Notes: generated by a model from the letters alone, not told the origin. Positions 9,526 through 22,111 are shown, counted from the stretch's first letter. The stretch is DNA of 64,000 nucleotides from Lysobacteraceae bacterium CU05-9 (GCA_007556525.1 SWJS01000001.1:464346-528345), one strand, 5' to 3'. Made by a program: numbers and translations.

Positions 9526-10557
9526 GTGCGACGTAAACACAGCGACACTCACCTGTCCCAGTCGGCAGTCCTACAACGCCAATCCAAGGTCCGGATTGGG
9601 CATTCCTTGCTGATCCGCGCATTGATCGTCTTTGGGTTGTTGTCGATCGCGCTCATTGGCAACTGGATTCACCGCGAAGGCATCAAGGACACGCATGACG
9701 GCGTGATGAGCTTCCTGGATGTTCTGTACTTCACCGCGGTCACCACGACAACCGTGGGCTACGGCGATATTGTTCCGGTTTCGGATAGCGCCCGGTTCTT
9801 TGACACGGTCGTCGTCACGCCGATTCGAATTTTCATCTGGCTGATCTTCTTGGGGTCGGCTTATACGTTTTTGCTGCAGCACACTTGGGAAAAGGTCCGT
9901 ACCAAAATGATCCAAAAAGAACTCAAAGGCCACACCATCGTGGCGGGATTCGGTGCCGGCGGCGAATTTGCCGTTGAAGAACTTCTCAATAATGGCCGCG
10001 ATCCTTCGCAAATCGTCGTGATTGAAATGGACCGTGCGCGTGTCCAGGCCGCGCTCGCGCACAAGGTCATTGCGATGGAAGGCGATGCGACGAATAACAA
10101 AGTGCTTGAAGCCGCGAAAATCGACACCGCAGAAGCCCTGCTCGTCAGTACTAGCCGAGATGACGCGTCCGCTTTAATCGTGCTCAGTGCGCGCCATTTG
10201 AACAAGGACATTCCGATCAGTGTGACCGTGCGCGCCCAGGATAACGAAGACCTGATGTATCAGGCAGGTGCGAACTTCGTGATCAACCCAATTGGACTTG
10301 GCGGTCAGATTCTTGCGCGTTCTTCAGACAGCAAAGCGGCGGTCGAGTATCTCAAAGACCTGACCACTGCCGGCGGCACCGTCATCATGCGTCAACGCGA
10401 CATCAATGAAGACGAAGTCGGCACCCCACTCCACAGCCTCAAGTCCGGCTTCGGCATTCAGATTGTGCGTGGTGAGGAAACGATTGGGTTTTGGGAAGTT
10501 GATAAGGCCGTCTTGCAAAAAGGCGATGTCGTCGTCGAGATTCAACCGATCGCGTAA
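9526..10557 (+). CDS. Potassium channel with RCK (TrkA-N) regulatory domain
   Basis: The protein has 343 residues. A first membrane span lies at about 29-47, a pore helix leads to the selectivity filter TVGYGD at 76-81, and a second span lies at about 97-116. The cytoplasmic part starts with a Rossmann-type RCK domain, GHTIVAGFGAGG at 135-146, followed by a TrkA-C-like end. This is the two-helix MthK/Kch-like architecture, so it likely gates K+ flux in response to a bound ligand or nucleotide. The start is a GTG with AAGGAT six bases upstream. Its stop abuts the stop of the convergent DUF2058 gene with no gap. Confidence 0.92.
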   Translation: MRRKHSDTHLSQSAVLQRQSKVRIGHSLLIRALIVFGLLSIALIGNWIHREGIKDTHDGVMSFLDVLYFTAVTTTTVGYGDIVPVSDSARFFDTVVVTPIRIFIWLIFLGSAYTFLLQHTWEKVRTKMIQKELKGHTIVAGFGAGGEFAVEELLNNGRDPSQIVVIEMDRARVQAALAHKVIAMEGDATNNKVLEAAKIDTAEALLVSTSRDDASALIVLSARHLNKDIPISVTVRAQDNEDLMYQAGANFVINPIGLGGQILARSSDSKAAVEYLKDLTTAGGTVIMRQRDINEDEVGTPLHSLKSGFGIQIVRGEETIGFWEVDKAVLQKGDVVVEIQPIA

Positions 10558-11112
10558 TTACCAGATGAGATCGTCCGGAACTTGGAATTCCGGTTTCGCG
10601 TAAGGATCATCCGCAACCGGCTCGTTCGGATCCACAAGCAATGCGAGCGACGGTGCGAAAATCGCCGCCGCTTCCAACACATGTTCGCGCGACATCAAGT
10701 GGAGGTGTCCCTTGTTCTGGATGACTCCAAGCGTTCCGTCATTGAGCAATTTCAATTGCTCGGCGGACACGTAGATGCGCTTGATCGTGCCGCCGTATTC
10801 GAAGTGACGTGCGATATCGCCGCCCTCCGTCGAGATGCCCTTCCCAACCAGATACGCTTGCAATTCGGCTAGCGCTTTACGTTTCGCCGCCGCCTGCTCT
10901 TCCTTCAGACGTTTCGCTTCTTCGATCTCACGCTTTTCAGTTTGCGCGCGAATTGCATAAGCCTTCGCGAGGTCCATTTCCTCGCGCGTTTGCTTCGGCT
11001 TAATATCCTTCGAAGGTGGACGCTGCGGTGATTTCTTTCTCGAAGGCTTCGGCTTAGGGGCAGATGCCTTGAAACCAAGACCCAGCAACTGGTCCCGTAA
11101 ATTATTGCTCAT
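10558..11112 (-). CDS. DUF2058 family protein (YaiL-like)
   Basis: The 184-residue protein starts MSNNLRDQLLGLGFK, the typical DUF2058 opening. It continues with a basic, proline-rich stretch (residues 20-45), then a long charged helix likely to be coiled coil (EEMDLAKAYAIRAQTEKREIEE region), and a compact C-terminal domain with HFEYGGTIKRIYV and HLHLMSREHVLEAA. Family members are sometimes labelled nucleoprotein/polynucleotide-associated enzyme; no reaction is established. It lies 12 bp downstream of slyX on the same strand. Confidence 0.88.
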   Translation of the reverse strand: MSNNLRDQLLGLGFKASAPKPKPSRKKSPQRPPSKDIKPKQTREEMDLAKAYAIRAQTEKREIEEAKRLKEEQAAAKRKALAELQAYLVGKGISTEGGDIARHFEYGGTIKRIYVSAEQLKLLNDGTLGVIQNKGHLHLMSREHVLEAAAIFAPSLALLVDPNEPVADDPYAKPEFQVPDDLIW

Positions 11113-11124
11113 TGCTCAAAACCA

Positions 11125-11352
11125 TCAATAATGCGGTGGTGGTGGCTCGTTCGCGGCATCGCCGGTCAACGGTGCATTCGCCATCGCTAAACGTAGCTGC
11201 CTGACTTCTTCGCGCAGTTGATGCAGAATCAATGCGTTCTGCGCTTCCTGCGAACGGTAATCCGCCAAGGCATCACTCAACTCAAGGATGTGCTTTTCCT
11301 GAAACGCAACGCGCGTTTCGAGATCGATGATGCGGACATTCAAATCAGACAT
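11125..11352 (-). CDS. slyX: SlyX family protein
   Basis: This 75-residue protein is predicted to be one long coiled coil with heptads through RIIDLETRVAFQEKHILELSDAL, ending in a short proline-rich tail (PPPPHY). The pattern and size fit SlyX, a widespread protein of unknown function. Its ATG shares a single base with the stop of ugd just upstream, so it is probably translationally coupled in a ugd-slyX-DUF2058 operon. Confidence 0.88.
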   Translation of the reverse strand: MSDLNVRIIDLETRVAFQEKHILELSDALADYRSQEAQNALILHQLREEVRQLRLAMANAPLTGDAANEPPPPHY

Positions 11353-12698
11353 TACTTAAACTCACGCACGGAACGTCCGCGCCCAATGCCATAGTATGCC
11401 AGCCCATGCGATTCGACTTCTGAAGGATCGTACATGTTACGCCCATCAAAAACGACTTTATCCCCCAACGTTTCCGCCAATGCATTAAATGACGGTGCAC
11501 GGAACTGTTTCCATTCGGTCACAACGATCAAGGCATCAGCATTTTCCAGAGCTTCGTTCGCGGACGACACCATCGATAAACCTTCGCGCTCTCCGAGGAC
11601 ACGCGCAGCTTCATGCATCGCTTCCGGGTCGAATGCCTGCACCACTGCCCCACTCTCCAGCAATTGCGAAATCACGCGCAACGAAGATGCTTCGCGCATG
11701 TCATCCGTATTCGGCTTGAACGATAAACCCCACAGCGCAAACTTCTTACGTTGCAAGGACGCGTCACCGTAATGACGCTTGATCAAATCGAACAGGTGTG
11801 ATTTTTGACGGTCATTGACGTCTTCAACAGCACGCAATAACGACGCGGAGTGACCAACGTCCGACGCGATTCGCTCCAATGCTTGAACATCTTTCGGGAA
11901 ACATGAGCCGCCGTACCCTGCACCTGGATAGATGAAGTGCCAACCAATGCGTGGATCCGAACCAATGCCTTTACGCACGTCTTCAATATCTGCACCGACA
12001 AGCTCAGCGATGTTCGCCATCTCATTCATGAAACTGATTTTGGTCGCGAGCATTGCGTTCGCCGCATATTTCGTGAGCTCTGCCGAACGCACGTCCATGA
12101 CCACGAAGCGTTCGTGCTGACGGTTGAACGGTGCATACAGACGTTTCAAAACATCCGTCGCATGCGCAGAATCCGAGCCAATCACGATGCGATCCGGCCG
12201 CATGCAATCATTCACGGCATCGCCTTCCTTCAAGAACTCAGGATTCGACGACACGCTGTAATCCAACGTCACACCGCGCGATGCCAACGCATGAACGATC
12301 GTCGCGCGGACTTTATCTGCTGTACCAACCGGCACTGTTGATTTATTGACGACGACTGCAGGCGCCGAGAGATTCTCGCCAATCGTTTGCGCAACTCGCA
12401 ACACGTACTGCAAATCTGCGCTGCCATCTTCATCGGGCGGCGTACCCACTGCAATGAAAATCACATCCGCACCATCAATCGCTTCCGGTGCCGATGTCGT
12501 AAATGCCAAACGTCCATCGGCGAAATTCGCCTTGACCATTGGCTCCAAACCCGGCTCGTAAATCGGAATGATGCCGTTGCGCAACCCTTCCACCTTTCGC
12601 GCATCGACATCCACGCAGGTGACGTGATGCCCTACTTCGGCCAGACAAGTGCCTGTGACGAGACCAACGTAACCAGTGCCAAAAATCGTAACGCGCAT
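11352..12698 (-). CDS. ugd: UDP-glucose 6-dehydrogenase
   Basis: It oxidises UDP-glucose to UDP-glucuronate in two NAD-dependent steps, supplying precursors for exopolysaccharide or lipid A modification. The NAD loop GTGYVG is at residues 7-12. The catalytic Cys266 sits in [14 protein letters not shown], and KSTVPVGT and EFLKEGDAV are conserved. The C-terminal NAD-sugar domain includes [16 protein letters not shown]. The 448-residue length is standard. It leads the operon with slyX; no other sugar-nucleotide genes are adjacent. Confidence 0.96.
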   Translation of the reverse strand: MRVTIFGTGYVGLVTGTCLAEVGHHVTCVDVDARKVEGLRNGIIPIYEPGLEPMVKANFADGRLAFTTSAPEAIDGADVIFIAVGTPPDEDGSADLQYVLRVAQTIGENLSAPAVVVNKSTVPVGTADKVRATIVHALASRGVTLDYSVSSNPEFLKEGDAVNDCMRPDRIVIGSDSAHATDVLKRLYAPFNRQHERFVVMDVRSAELTKYAANAMLATKISFMNEMANIAELVGADIEDVRKGIGSDPRIGWHFIYPGAGYGGSCFPKDVQALERIASDVGHSASLLRAVEDVNDRQKSHLFDLIKRHYGDASLQRKKFALWGLSFKPNTDDMREASSLRVISQLLESGAVVQAFDPEAMHEAARVLGEREGLSMVSSANEALENADALIVVTEWKQFRAPSFNALAETLGDKVVFDGRNMYDPSEVESHGLAYYGIGRGRSVREFK

Positions 12699-12735
12699 GA
12701 AAGACTCACTTTGAGGAATGACGCTATTTTAACGG

Positions 12736-12769
12736 ACAAAAAAGAAAGGGCGGTTACATGACCGCCCTT
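12736..12769 (-). terminator. Rho-independent terminator after the FKBP lipoprotein gene
   Basis: Read on the minus strand, AAGGGCGGT pairs with ACCGCCCTT across a 6-base loop (plus-strand arms 12746-12754 and 12761-12769), followed by TTTCTTTTTT. It ends the two-gene FKBP unit. Confidence 0.9.
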
Positions 12770-12789
12770 CGCTCACCCACCAGCCGCAA

Positions 12790-13575
12790 TTATTGTGCTG
12801 GCTTGTCCTGACGTGGAAGTGGACCGGTGCCCACAACGTCGATGTCGAACAACAACGTTGCGTTCGGTGGAATTGGACCACCTGGCGTACCTTGTTCGCC
12901 GTAAGCAAGGCTCGCCGGAATGAAGACCTTGTACTTACCGCCGACGTTCATCAGGCTCAGCGCTTCACGCAGACCCGGAACAACCGCAGTTGGCTGGAAT
13001 GCCTGTGGACCACCATGTTCCGACGAGCTGTCGAACACCTTGCCATCAATCAGCATGCCTTTGTAGTTCAACTGCACGATGTCGGTTGGCTTCAACTTCG
13101 CGCCAGTACCTTCCGTCAAAACTTGATATTGCAAACCCGATGGCGTCGTAATCACGCCAGGCTTCTTGGCATTTTCGGCAAGGAACTTCGCGCCATCTTC
13201 CGCATTCTTCTTCGCGCTGGCCATCATTTCGGCGATTTGGCGACCTTGGACTTTTTGTCCGAGATTTTCGCGGATGTCCGATGCCTGTTCGTCAGTGAGC
13301 AACGACTTATCTCCGGCGAAACCAGCCTTAAGTCCCTTCACCAACGCGTCCATGTCGATGTCGTCCTTGGCAGGCTTCAGCGACTCTGCCATGTCACGTC
13401 CGATGACATAACCGAACTGTTCTTTCTCGCTGTTCAATCCGGCGATCTTCGTCGTCGTACCGGCAGGCGCCGCATCGGTGCCCTTCTTCGCCGTGCCTGG
13501 CAAGTTGTCACACGCAACGAGTGCACCGCACATCAGCAGCGAAACGGCACCCACTTTCAAAATCGATAACTTCAT
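12790..13575 (-). CDS. FKBP-type peptidyl-prolyl isomerase, lipoprotein (Mip/FkpA-like)
   Basis: The protein has 261 residues. The leader MKLSILKVGAVSLLMCGALVAC ends in the lipobox LVAC with Cys22, so the mature protein should be lipid-anchored. An N-terminal helical dimerisation domain (EKEQFGYVIGRDMAESLKPAKDDID onward) leads to a C-terminal FKBP domain containing VQLNYKGMLIDGKVFDSS, GLREALSLMNVGGKYKVFIP and LAYGEQGTPGGPIPPNATLLFDI. It would catalyse proline isomerisation during envelope protein folding. A second FKBP gene lies 24 bp upstream on the same strand, and a terminator follows. Confidence 0.93.
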   Translation of the reverse strand: MKLSILKVGAVSLLMCGALVACDNLPGTAKKGTDAAPAGTTTKIAGLNSEKEQFGYVIGRDMAESLKPAKDDIDMDALVKGLKAGFAGDKSLLTDEQASDIRENLGQKVQGRQIAEMMASAKKNAEDGAKFLAENAKKPGVITTPSGLQYQVLTEGTGAKLKPTDIVQLNYKGMLIDGKVFDSSSEHGGPQAFQPTAVVPGLREALSLMNVGGKYKVFIPASLAYGEQGTPGGPIPPNATLLFDIDVVGTGPLPRQDKPAQ

Positions 13576-13599
13576 TTACTTGTCCCTGTTTACAGCGTA

Positions 13600-14595
13600 T
13601 TAGTTTGGCAGGATCGCCAGCAATTCCACATCAAACACCAGCACCGCATTCGGGCCGATGATACCGCCCGGACGCGGGTTCGCGCCGTAGGCCAATTCGC
13701 TTGGAATGAAGAAGCGGTACTTGCTTCCGACCGGCATCAATGCGACGCCTTCCGTCCATCCCTTGATGACTTGATTCAAGCCAAATTCCGCAGGTTGATT
13801 GCGCTTGTAGGAACTGTCAAAAACCGCACCATTCAACAAACGACCTTCGTAATGCACACGCACTTTCTGCGTTGCGGTTGGACGTTGGCCATCACCTTCG
13901 CGAACCACAACGTATTGCAGGCCGGATGCCGTTGTTTTCACACCATCGGCATTCTTATTCCTCGCGAGGAATGCAGCACCTTCGGCCTTATTGGCTTCGG
14001 CTTGCTTCGCACTGCGTGCGGCCGCTGCTTGTTGATGACGCGCGTTGAACGCTTGCAAATTCGTGCGCAGCGTTGCGTCGTCCATCGCACCCTTGCCGTT
14101 GCTCAACGTTGACTGCATCGCCTTGAACAAAGCATCCGTATCCACGTCGTCCTTAATCGCATTCAAGCTTGGACCGATGTAATACGCCGCCATGGCTTCC
14201 GTGACATCGGCTTTCGTGATGCCTGCCGGAAGTGCGGCGCCAGCTGCGAGCTGCGATGCCGTGTTCAAAACGGCTTCCGCACGCTCTGGCTTCATGACGG
14301 GATCTTTACCCGCAATTGCTGCACGCAAACCCTTCTCGAGCAATGGACCATCGATGAATGGCTTCATTGGGCCGAAGTTGGATGCGATATTTTGGCCAAT
14401 TGCCTGGCTTTGGGTCAGCGCGGTGCTTGGTGCGGCTTGTTGCGTCACCGGGGTACTCCCTGTCTTGGTGGCTGGTGCGGAAGCCGCTGATTTCGCGGCG
14501 GGTTTCTTGGCGGGTGGCGCTGCAAATGCAGACGTGGCGCCGAATGCGCACAACGCGATGAGCGCCGTGGCCAAGGTTGCGGAACGAACCTTCAT
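13600..14595 (-). CDS. FKBP-type peptidyl-prolyl isomerase, periplasmic
   Basis: The ATG at 14595 gives MKVRSATLATALIALCAFGATSAFA, a signal peptide with an AFA cleavage site; upstream in-frame codons would put residues ahead of the signal. After an Ala/Pro/Lys-rich stretch comes a helical dimerisation part, then an FKBP domain with VRVHYEGRLLNGAVFDSSY, GWTEGVALMPVGSKYRFFIP and LAYGANPRPGGIIGPNAVLVFDVELL. The product is 331 residues. It is a paralogue of the downstream lipoprotein FKBP, with a different N-terminus. The unusual linker near the start is low-complexity and may tether the foldase away from the membrane. Confidence 0.92.
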   Translation of the reverse strand: MKVRSATLATALIALCAFGATSAFAAPPAKKPAAKSAASAPATKTGSTPVTQQAAPSTALTQSQAIGQNIASNFGPMKPFIDGPLLEKGLRAAIAGKDPVMKPERAEAVLNTASQLAAGAALPAGITKADVTEAMAAYYIGPSLNAIKDDVDTDALFKAMQSTLSNGKGAMDDATLRTNLQAFNARHQQAAAARSAKQAEANKAEGAAFLARNKNADGVKTTASGLQYVVVREGDGQRPTATQKVRVHYEGRLLNGAVFDSSYKRNQPAEFGLNQVIKGWTEGVALMPVGSKYRFFIPSELAYGANPRPGGIIGPNAVLVFDVELLAILPN

Positions 14596-14756
14596 CAAAG
14601 TCAAAAACTCCAAATTCAACCGACGCCACCTGGCGCCAGACATAGTTTTCCATTCTCGCCTGCCACGGCATATTTCGGCAATAGTTGCGGCGCACGGGTG
14701 TTCAGCGAATATTTTTGCAAAAACATGACTTCTGGGCTATTTTCATCATCCGACAT

Positions 14757-14780
14757 GGTGTTATAGTTACCTACAACACC
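14757..14780 (+). promoter_or_regulatory. GGTG-N16-CACC operator of the YtrA-type operon
   Basis: GGTG at 14757-14760 and CACC at 14777-14780 are 16 bases apart, within a larger dyad GGTGTT...AACACC. A possible -10 (TATAGT, 14762-14767) lies inside it, with TTTTCA at 14740-14745 as a weak -35. From memory, the YtrA regulator of Xanthomonas citri recognises a GGTG-N16-CACC box. The site lies just ahead of the operon that encodes such a regulator, so autorepression is likely. Confidence 0.75.
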
Positions 14781-14799
14781 TAACCGATAGGGCGCTTAG

Positions 14800-15003
14800 A
14801 TGAAACGCCAAAAGAACCTCGCAATTTCGTTCGCCATTGTGGCACTGGGACTCCTCAGCGGCTACTGGGTGAGCAACGCGTACGGCAACCCGGACAATGC
14901 GCTCCTGTCGGATGGGAATTCGGCCTGGCAATTGGTTCGCCAGGTCAGTCACGGTGGATCGTCGGTGGCGATGCCGTTTTTTGATTATCGGAAAGGACCT
15001 TAA
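14800..15003 (+). CDS. Small membrane-anchored protein heading the ABC operon
   Basis: The 67-residue frame starts MKRQKNLAISFAIVALGLLSGYWV, a basic stub followed by one hydrophobic span (about 7-24). The rest would lie in the periplasm and includes FFDYRKGP at the C-terminus. I do not recognise the family. It begins 20 bp after the operator and stops 3 bp before the GntR gene, so it is the first gene of the operon. The region AMPFFDYRKG is the only distinctive motif. A role in the transporter or in signalling is inference from position. Confidence 0.65.
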   Translation: MKRQKNLAISFAIVALGLLSGYWVSNAYGNPDNALLSDGNSAWQLVRQVSHGGSSVAMPFFDYRKGP

Positions 15004-15006
15004 TTT

Positions 15007-15390
15007 ATGAATGCGGTGACATGGAATGAAAGCGTTCCAATTTTCCTGCAGCTTAAGCAGCGCATCGTGTCGATGATGCTGGATGGTGAGCTCAAGCCGG
15101 GCGATGCCCTGCCCTCAGTTCGCCAGATCGCGGCGGAATATCAACTTAACCCAATTACGGTCAGCCGTAGTTATCAGGAACTTGCCCAGGAGGGTCTCGT
15201 GGAAAAGCGTCGTGGCGTCGGAATGTTCGTAACGGATCAAGCAGCACAGAAGTTGTTGACGGCCGAACGTGCCCGCTTCCTGACAGAGGAATGGCCGCAA
15301 GTCCTCGAGCGCATCCGCCAGCTGGGTCTCGATCCGGCGCAACTGATTGCCAATGACCAACAACGTTTCGGAGCAAAGTCCAATGACTAA
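15007..15390 (+). CDS. GntR family transcriptional regulator, YtrA subfamily
   Basis: The protein has 127 residues, matching the short YtrA subfamily that has a winged helix and only a small C-terminal dimerisation helix pair. The DNA-binding part is PIFLQLKQRIVSMMLDGEL, then LPSVRQIAAEYQLNPITVSRSYQELAQEGLVEKRRGVGMFV at about residues 37-75. YtrA-type repressors usually control their own operon with ABC transporter genes, and a GGTG-N16-CACC box sits upstream. Its last 8 bases overlap the ATPase gene. Confidence 0.93.
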   Translation: MNAVTWNESVPIFLQLKQRIVSMMLDGELKPGDALPSVRQIAAEYQLNPITVSRSYQELAQEGLVEKRRGVGMFVTDQAAQKLLTAERARFLTEEWPQVLERIRQLGLDPAQLIANDQQRFGAKSND

Positions 15391-16252
15391 TCTCGCCCCA
15401 CTCATTTCGGCGCGCAACGTCAGCAAGCGTTACCGCAAATTCCTCGCACTCGATAATGTGTCGTTCGACGTCGCACCGGGTCGCATCGTCGGTTTGATCG
15501 GTCCAAACGGCGCCGGCAAAACCACCATCCTCAACTCGATCCTGGGCTTGAGCGATTTCGACGGTGATTTGCAGGTGTTCGGAATGGATCCGCGCAAGTC
15601 GCGCGACGAACTCATGAATGATGTGTGCTTCATCGCGGACGTCGCAGTGTTACCTCGTTGGATCCGCACGCGTCAGGTCATCGATTATGTGGAAGGTGTG
15701 CATCCGCGTTTCGACCGCGCAAAGTGCATGCGTTTCCTCGATCAAGCAACGATCCGGCAGGACATGAAAATCGGCGAAATGTCGAAGGGCATGATCGTGC
15801 AGTTGCATCTTGCATTGGTCATGGCGATTGATGCGAAGGTACTGGTGCTTGACGAGCCAACGTTGGGCCTCGACATCCTGCACCGCAAGCAGTTCTATCA
15901 GCGCCTGCTCGAAGACTATTTCGATGAGTCCAAGACAATCATCATCACCACGCATCAGGTGGAAGAAGTGGAACATATTTTGACCGACCTGATTTTCATT
16001 GATCACGGCAAGATCGTTCTGTCGTCGTCGATGGAAGAACTCGGTGACCGGTACACGCAAGTGTTGGTCGGTGCGGATCAAGCCGCCGCTGCCCGTGCAT
16101 TGAATCCGATCAGTGAACAGACGCTGCCGTTTGGCAAAACGATCTTCGTTTACGACGGCCGTGACCGTGAAGAATTGCAATCCCTGGGAGAGCTGCGCAC
16201 GCCAAGTGTTGCGGATCTTTTTGTCGCCACCATGAAAGGAGAAGTGGCATGA
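15383..16252 (+). CDS. ABC transporter ATP-binding protein (YtrB-like)
   Basis: The start is set at the ATG at 15383, which overlaps the regulator's stop and gives MTNLAPLISARNVSKRY, a natural ABC N-terminus. Walker A is GPNGAGKTT, near residue 46. The signature motif is the degenerate MSKGM instead of LSGGQ, normal for YtrB/CcmA-like ATPases. Walker B is VLVLDEPTLGLD, and the H-loop His is in IITTHQVEEVEH. The protein is 289 residues. It would energise the permease encoded next, with which it shares a 4-bp ATGA overlap. The substrate is unknown. Confidence 0.93.
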   Translation: MTNLAPLISARNVSKRYRKFLALDNVSFDVAPGRIVGLIGPNGAGKTTILNSILGLSDFDGDLQVFGMDPRKSRDELMNDVCFIADVAVLPRWIRTRQVIDYVEGVHPRFDRAKCMRFLDQATIRQDMKIGEMSKGMIVQLHLALVMAIDAKVLVLDEPTLGLDILHRKQFYQRLLEDYFDESKTIIITTHQVEEVEHILTDLIFIDHGKIVLSSSMEELGDRYTQVLVGADQAAAARALNPISEQTLPFGKTIFVYDGRDREELQSLGELRTPSVADLFVATMKGEVA

Positions 16253-17307
16253 ACGCCGTAATGATGAACAGTGAAGCGGTGAAGCCGCGTCTGCAAGGCA
16301 AAAACAAACTCCGCGAATTCGGCATGCTCGTCCGTCGCGAAATCTGGGAAAACAAGGGCGCCATCGTCTGGACGCCGATCGTCCTCGCCGCATTGCAAGT
16401 CATTGCGACGCTCGGTTTCCTGGCCGTCATCCTGTACAAGTCTTCCACCGGTTCTCTCGGTCGCATGATCATCAACGGTCAGGAAGTGCCTATTGGCAAT
16501 GCGAACCTTCATACAGCGCTTTCTCAAATGTCGACCGAGGATGTGATTAGCGGTGGACGGGTTGCAGACATATTTATGTATATGGCGACGACCTGGCCAC
16601 TGTTGATTGCTGGCATCGTTGCGTTCTTCTATTGCCTCGGAGCCTTGTATGACGAGCGCAAGGATCGCAGCATCCTGTTCTGGAAATCCATGCCGGTTTC
16701 TGACCTGCAAACGGTTGCCAGTAAGGCATTCGTTGGACTTGTGGTGATTCCGGTGTTTGCAGTCGTGATCAGTGTTGTTCTGATCCTCATTTACACGTCA
16801 ATATTTGGATTGGTCGCTACATGGCAAGGCGGTAACGCCGCTGCGACATTCGCGAATGCCAATCCGCTCAAGGTCGTCGGAAGCGTTATTTCCGGGCTGC
16901 CATTGCATTTCATTTGGGCATTGCCTGCTGCAGGTTGGTTGTTGCTTTGCAGCGCCTTCGCGAAGCGCATGCCGATCCTTTGGGCCGTCGGCATTCCGTT
17001 GGCGATCGGTGTGTTGATTGCCTGGGTCGAAGGTGGCGCAAGCCTCGGACGTGACATCTCGTTGTCGGCCGCATACTTCCGCGATGTGGTGTATCACATC
17101 TTGCCAAGCATTGTTCCCGGTAGCTTCTTTCCGGAGATGGGTAATGTCGATATCGATTTCGGGCGCAACTTGATGCCGTATTCCTCGCCTGTCATCGCAT
17201 CGATGTACAGTGTCCTTCTGAAGCCTGCTACGTGGATTGGTGCGATTGCCGGCATCGCCATGCTGTGGGGTGCCGTCCAACTTCGCCGCCGTAACGGCGC
17301 CATCTGA
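16249..17307 (+). CDS. ABC transporter permease
   Basis: The 352-residue membrane protein starts with a cytoplasmic stretch LREFGMLVRREIWENKGA. About six hydrophobic segments follow: near 44-62, 119-136, 162-184, 218-238, 244-258 and a last one before LRRRNGAI. A large extracytoplasmic loop sits between the first two. The layout fits ABC-2-type export permeases. It overlaps the ATPase gene by 4 bp and precedes the lipoprotein gene by 20 bp. What it transports cannot be told from sequence. Confidence 0.88.
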   Translation: MNAVMMNSEAVKPRLQGKNKLREFGMLVRREIWENKGAIVWTPIVLAALQVIATLGFLAVILYKSSTGSLGRMIINGQEVPIGNANLHTALSQMSTEDVISGGRVADIFMYMATTWPLLIAGIVAFFYCLGALYDERKDRSILFWKSMPVSDLQTVASKAFVGLVVIPVFAVVISVVLILIYTSIFGLVATWQGGNAAATFANANPLKVVGSVISGLPLHFIWALPAAGWLLLCSAFAKRMPILWAVGIPLAIGVLIAWVEGGASLGRDISLSAAYFRDVVYHILPSIVPGSFFPEMGNVDIDFGRNLMPYSSPVIASMYSVLLKPATWIGAIAGIAMLWGAVQLRRRNGAI

Positions 17308-17997
17308 CTTCCCCGGAGATTCAGTCAATGAAAACTCAACAATGCGCTCTCATTGCTGCGGTGGCACTCGCCCTGACAGCATGTAACCGCCCCGCTCCGG
17401 CACCGACAACGACCAATGCGCCATCGAACGCACCCGCACCGCAGGATGGCGCACTCGCCAAGGTGATTCGCGACAAAATGGGCAAGAACATGACCTTCGG
17501 CAATGACAACATGCGCATGCGTGACGGCAAGTTGCTGTTGCTGACCAAAGACGGCAAGGACATTGGCACCGTCGCAGAGGATGGCACGTTGGTGATCGAC
17601 GGCAAGGAAGTAGCATTGACGCCAGCCCAACGCGAATTGACGGTTAAGTTGCATGCCCAAGCATTACAAGTCACGCAGGATGCGATCGCCATTGCCGGTG
17701 ATGCAGCCAACGTTGCAACGACGGCTGTATCGGAAGGTATGAAACTCGCGATGGGTTCGATCTTGCGCAATGACAACTCTGCTCAGGAAGCGGAGTTCGA
17801 GAAGAAAATCGAAGCGACTGTCCGTGACAAAATCAAACCAGGCGCACTGAAGATCTGCAACAGCAGCAACCAGATGGAAGAAACCAAGCGCCAACTCGCG
17901 AATGTGGTTCCTGAGTACAAGCAGTATTACACTGCAGATAAGCCGTGCGACGTTGCCGAAATGACCAAGGAGTTTGCCGGCGACGTCGCGGACGAAG

Positions 17998-19392
<1,395 letters not shown>

Positions 19393-19510
19393 GTGCGGAA
19401 AATTCCCACCAGTGATCATTCAATCCAGAATAGCGCACCGCAGTGAACGCCGTGAGACGGTTACAATAGTGAACTCCACTGCGCATCATCGAACGTTAAG
19501 GATCCTCTGA

Positions 19511-20896
<1,386 letters not shown>

Positions 20897-20899
20897 TCG

Positions 20900-22084
20900 A
20901 TGCTGATCGAAATTGATGCCAAGGGTGAATCGCTTCTCGGGATGTCGCCCGAAGAATTCCTAAGGGATTATTGGCAAAAACGCCCTCTCCTCATCCGCAA
21001 CGCGTGGCCCAACATCCAACCGCCAATTGAACCGGAAGATCTCGCGGGTCTCGCTTGCGAAGAAATGGCGTTGTCGCGTTTGATCTCGCACGACCCAGCG
21101 ACCGATGAATGGAACGTTGAAACAGGTCCGTTCCCTGAAGAGAAGTTCCCCGACATGCCGGATCACGATTGGACGCTGTTGGTGCAGGATGTCGACAAGT
21201 GGGACGGTGATGTGGCGGCGATGCGGGATTGTTTTGACTTCCTGCCGCGCTGGCGCATCGATGACATCATGATTTCGTTTGCCGCAACGGGCGGTAACGT
21301 CGGCGCTCACGTCGATCATTACGATGTGTTCCTGATTCAAACCTACGGCGAGCGCAATTGGCAGATCGACGCATCGGAGTCGATGGGTCAAGGTAAGCCG
21401 AATCTCGCGTTCCGTAATGACGTCGACATCAAGTTATTGCAGGAATTCAAAGCGACGCACGATTGGATCCTCAACCCGGGTGACATGCTTTATCTGCCGC
21501 CGGAAGTCCCGCATCACGGCGTTGCGGTCAATCCGTGTCTCACCTACTCGCTCGGCATGCGTGCACCGTCGCAAGCGGACCTGATTTCCGATTTCGCGGA
21601 TGACATCGCGTCGCGCCTCGAGGAAGACCAGCGCTATGTGGATCCAGACCTTCATGCCGCTAAGGATCCTTTCGAAATTGATGGTGAGTCCATCGAGCGC
21701 GTGCGTGTGGCGATGAAATCGTTGTTCGACCAGGATCCTGCGAGCTTTGCCAATTGGTTCGGACGTTTCATCACGACGTACCGCAATCCAGGCGAAATCG
21801 CGCCGATGGATGAGCAGCCGACCGTCAAGGCCATCGATGTGGCGTTGCAGGGCGGACTCGAGTTGAGCCGTCACCCGTGGTCGAGCATGGCATGGCGGGA
21901 AGATGGGGATGAGGCGGTGGTTTTTTTCAATGGGGAAGAGATTCGCGTCTCGCCGGAAGAAGCCCGTCAACTCTGCGCCACCTCGGTTTGGAATCGTTCA
22001 AACTGGAAAGCTCTGCAAAACAAGGGTCGGGATGCCATCGCCACACTTTATGCCCGCGGACAGTACGCCCTGACAGAGCCGTAG
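20900..22084 (+). CDS. roxA: Ribosomal oxygenase, uL16 arginine 3-hydroxylase (YcfD/RoxA)
   Basis: This cupin/JmjC-type Fe(II)/2-oxoglutarate oxygenase has 394 residues. GGNVGAHVDHYDVFLIQ holds the HxD iron pair (HYD), and PEVPHHGVAV supplies the distal histidine. YGERNWQID and LNPGDMLYLPP are typical of YcfD, which hydroxylates an arginine of ribosomal protein uL16. The C-terminal winged-helix-like half is also present. It lies 3 bp after purB on the same strand, so expression is probably coupled. The fold is clear; the target protein is inferred from the family. Confidence 0.9.
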   Translation: MLIEIDAKGESLLGMSPEEFLRDYWQKRPLLIRNAWPNIQPPIEPEDLAGLACEEMALSRLISHDPATDEWNVETGPFPEEKFPDMPDHDWTLLVQDVDKWDGDVAAMRDCFDFLPRWRIDDIMISFAATGGNVGAHVDHYDVFLIQTYGERNWQIDASESMGQGKPNLAFRNDVDIKLLQEFKATHDWILNPGDMLYLPPEVPHHGVAVNPCLTYSLGMRAPSQADLISDFADDIASRLEEDQRYVDPDLHAAKDPFEIDGESIERVRVAMKSLFDQDPASFANWFGRFITTYRNPGEIAPMDEQPTVKAIDVALQGGLELSRHPWSSMAWREDGDEAVVFFNGEEIRVSPEEARQLCATSVWNRSNWKALQNKGRDAIATLYARGQYALTEP

Positions 22085-22111
22085 AATGCCCGTCTGAGCG
22101 TTAAGGTGGGT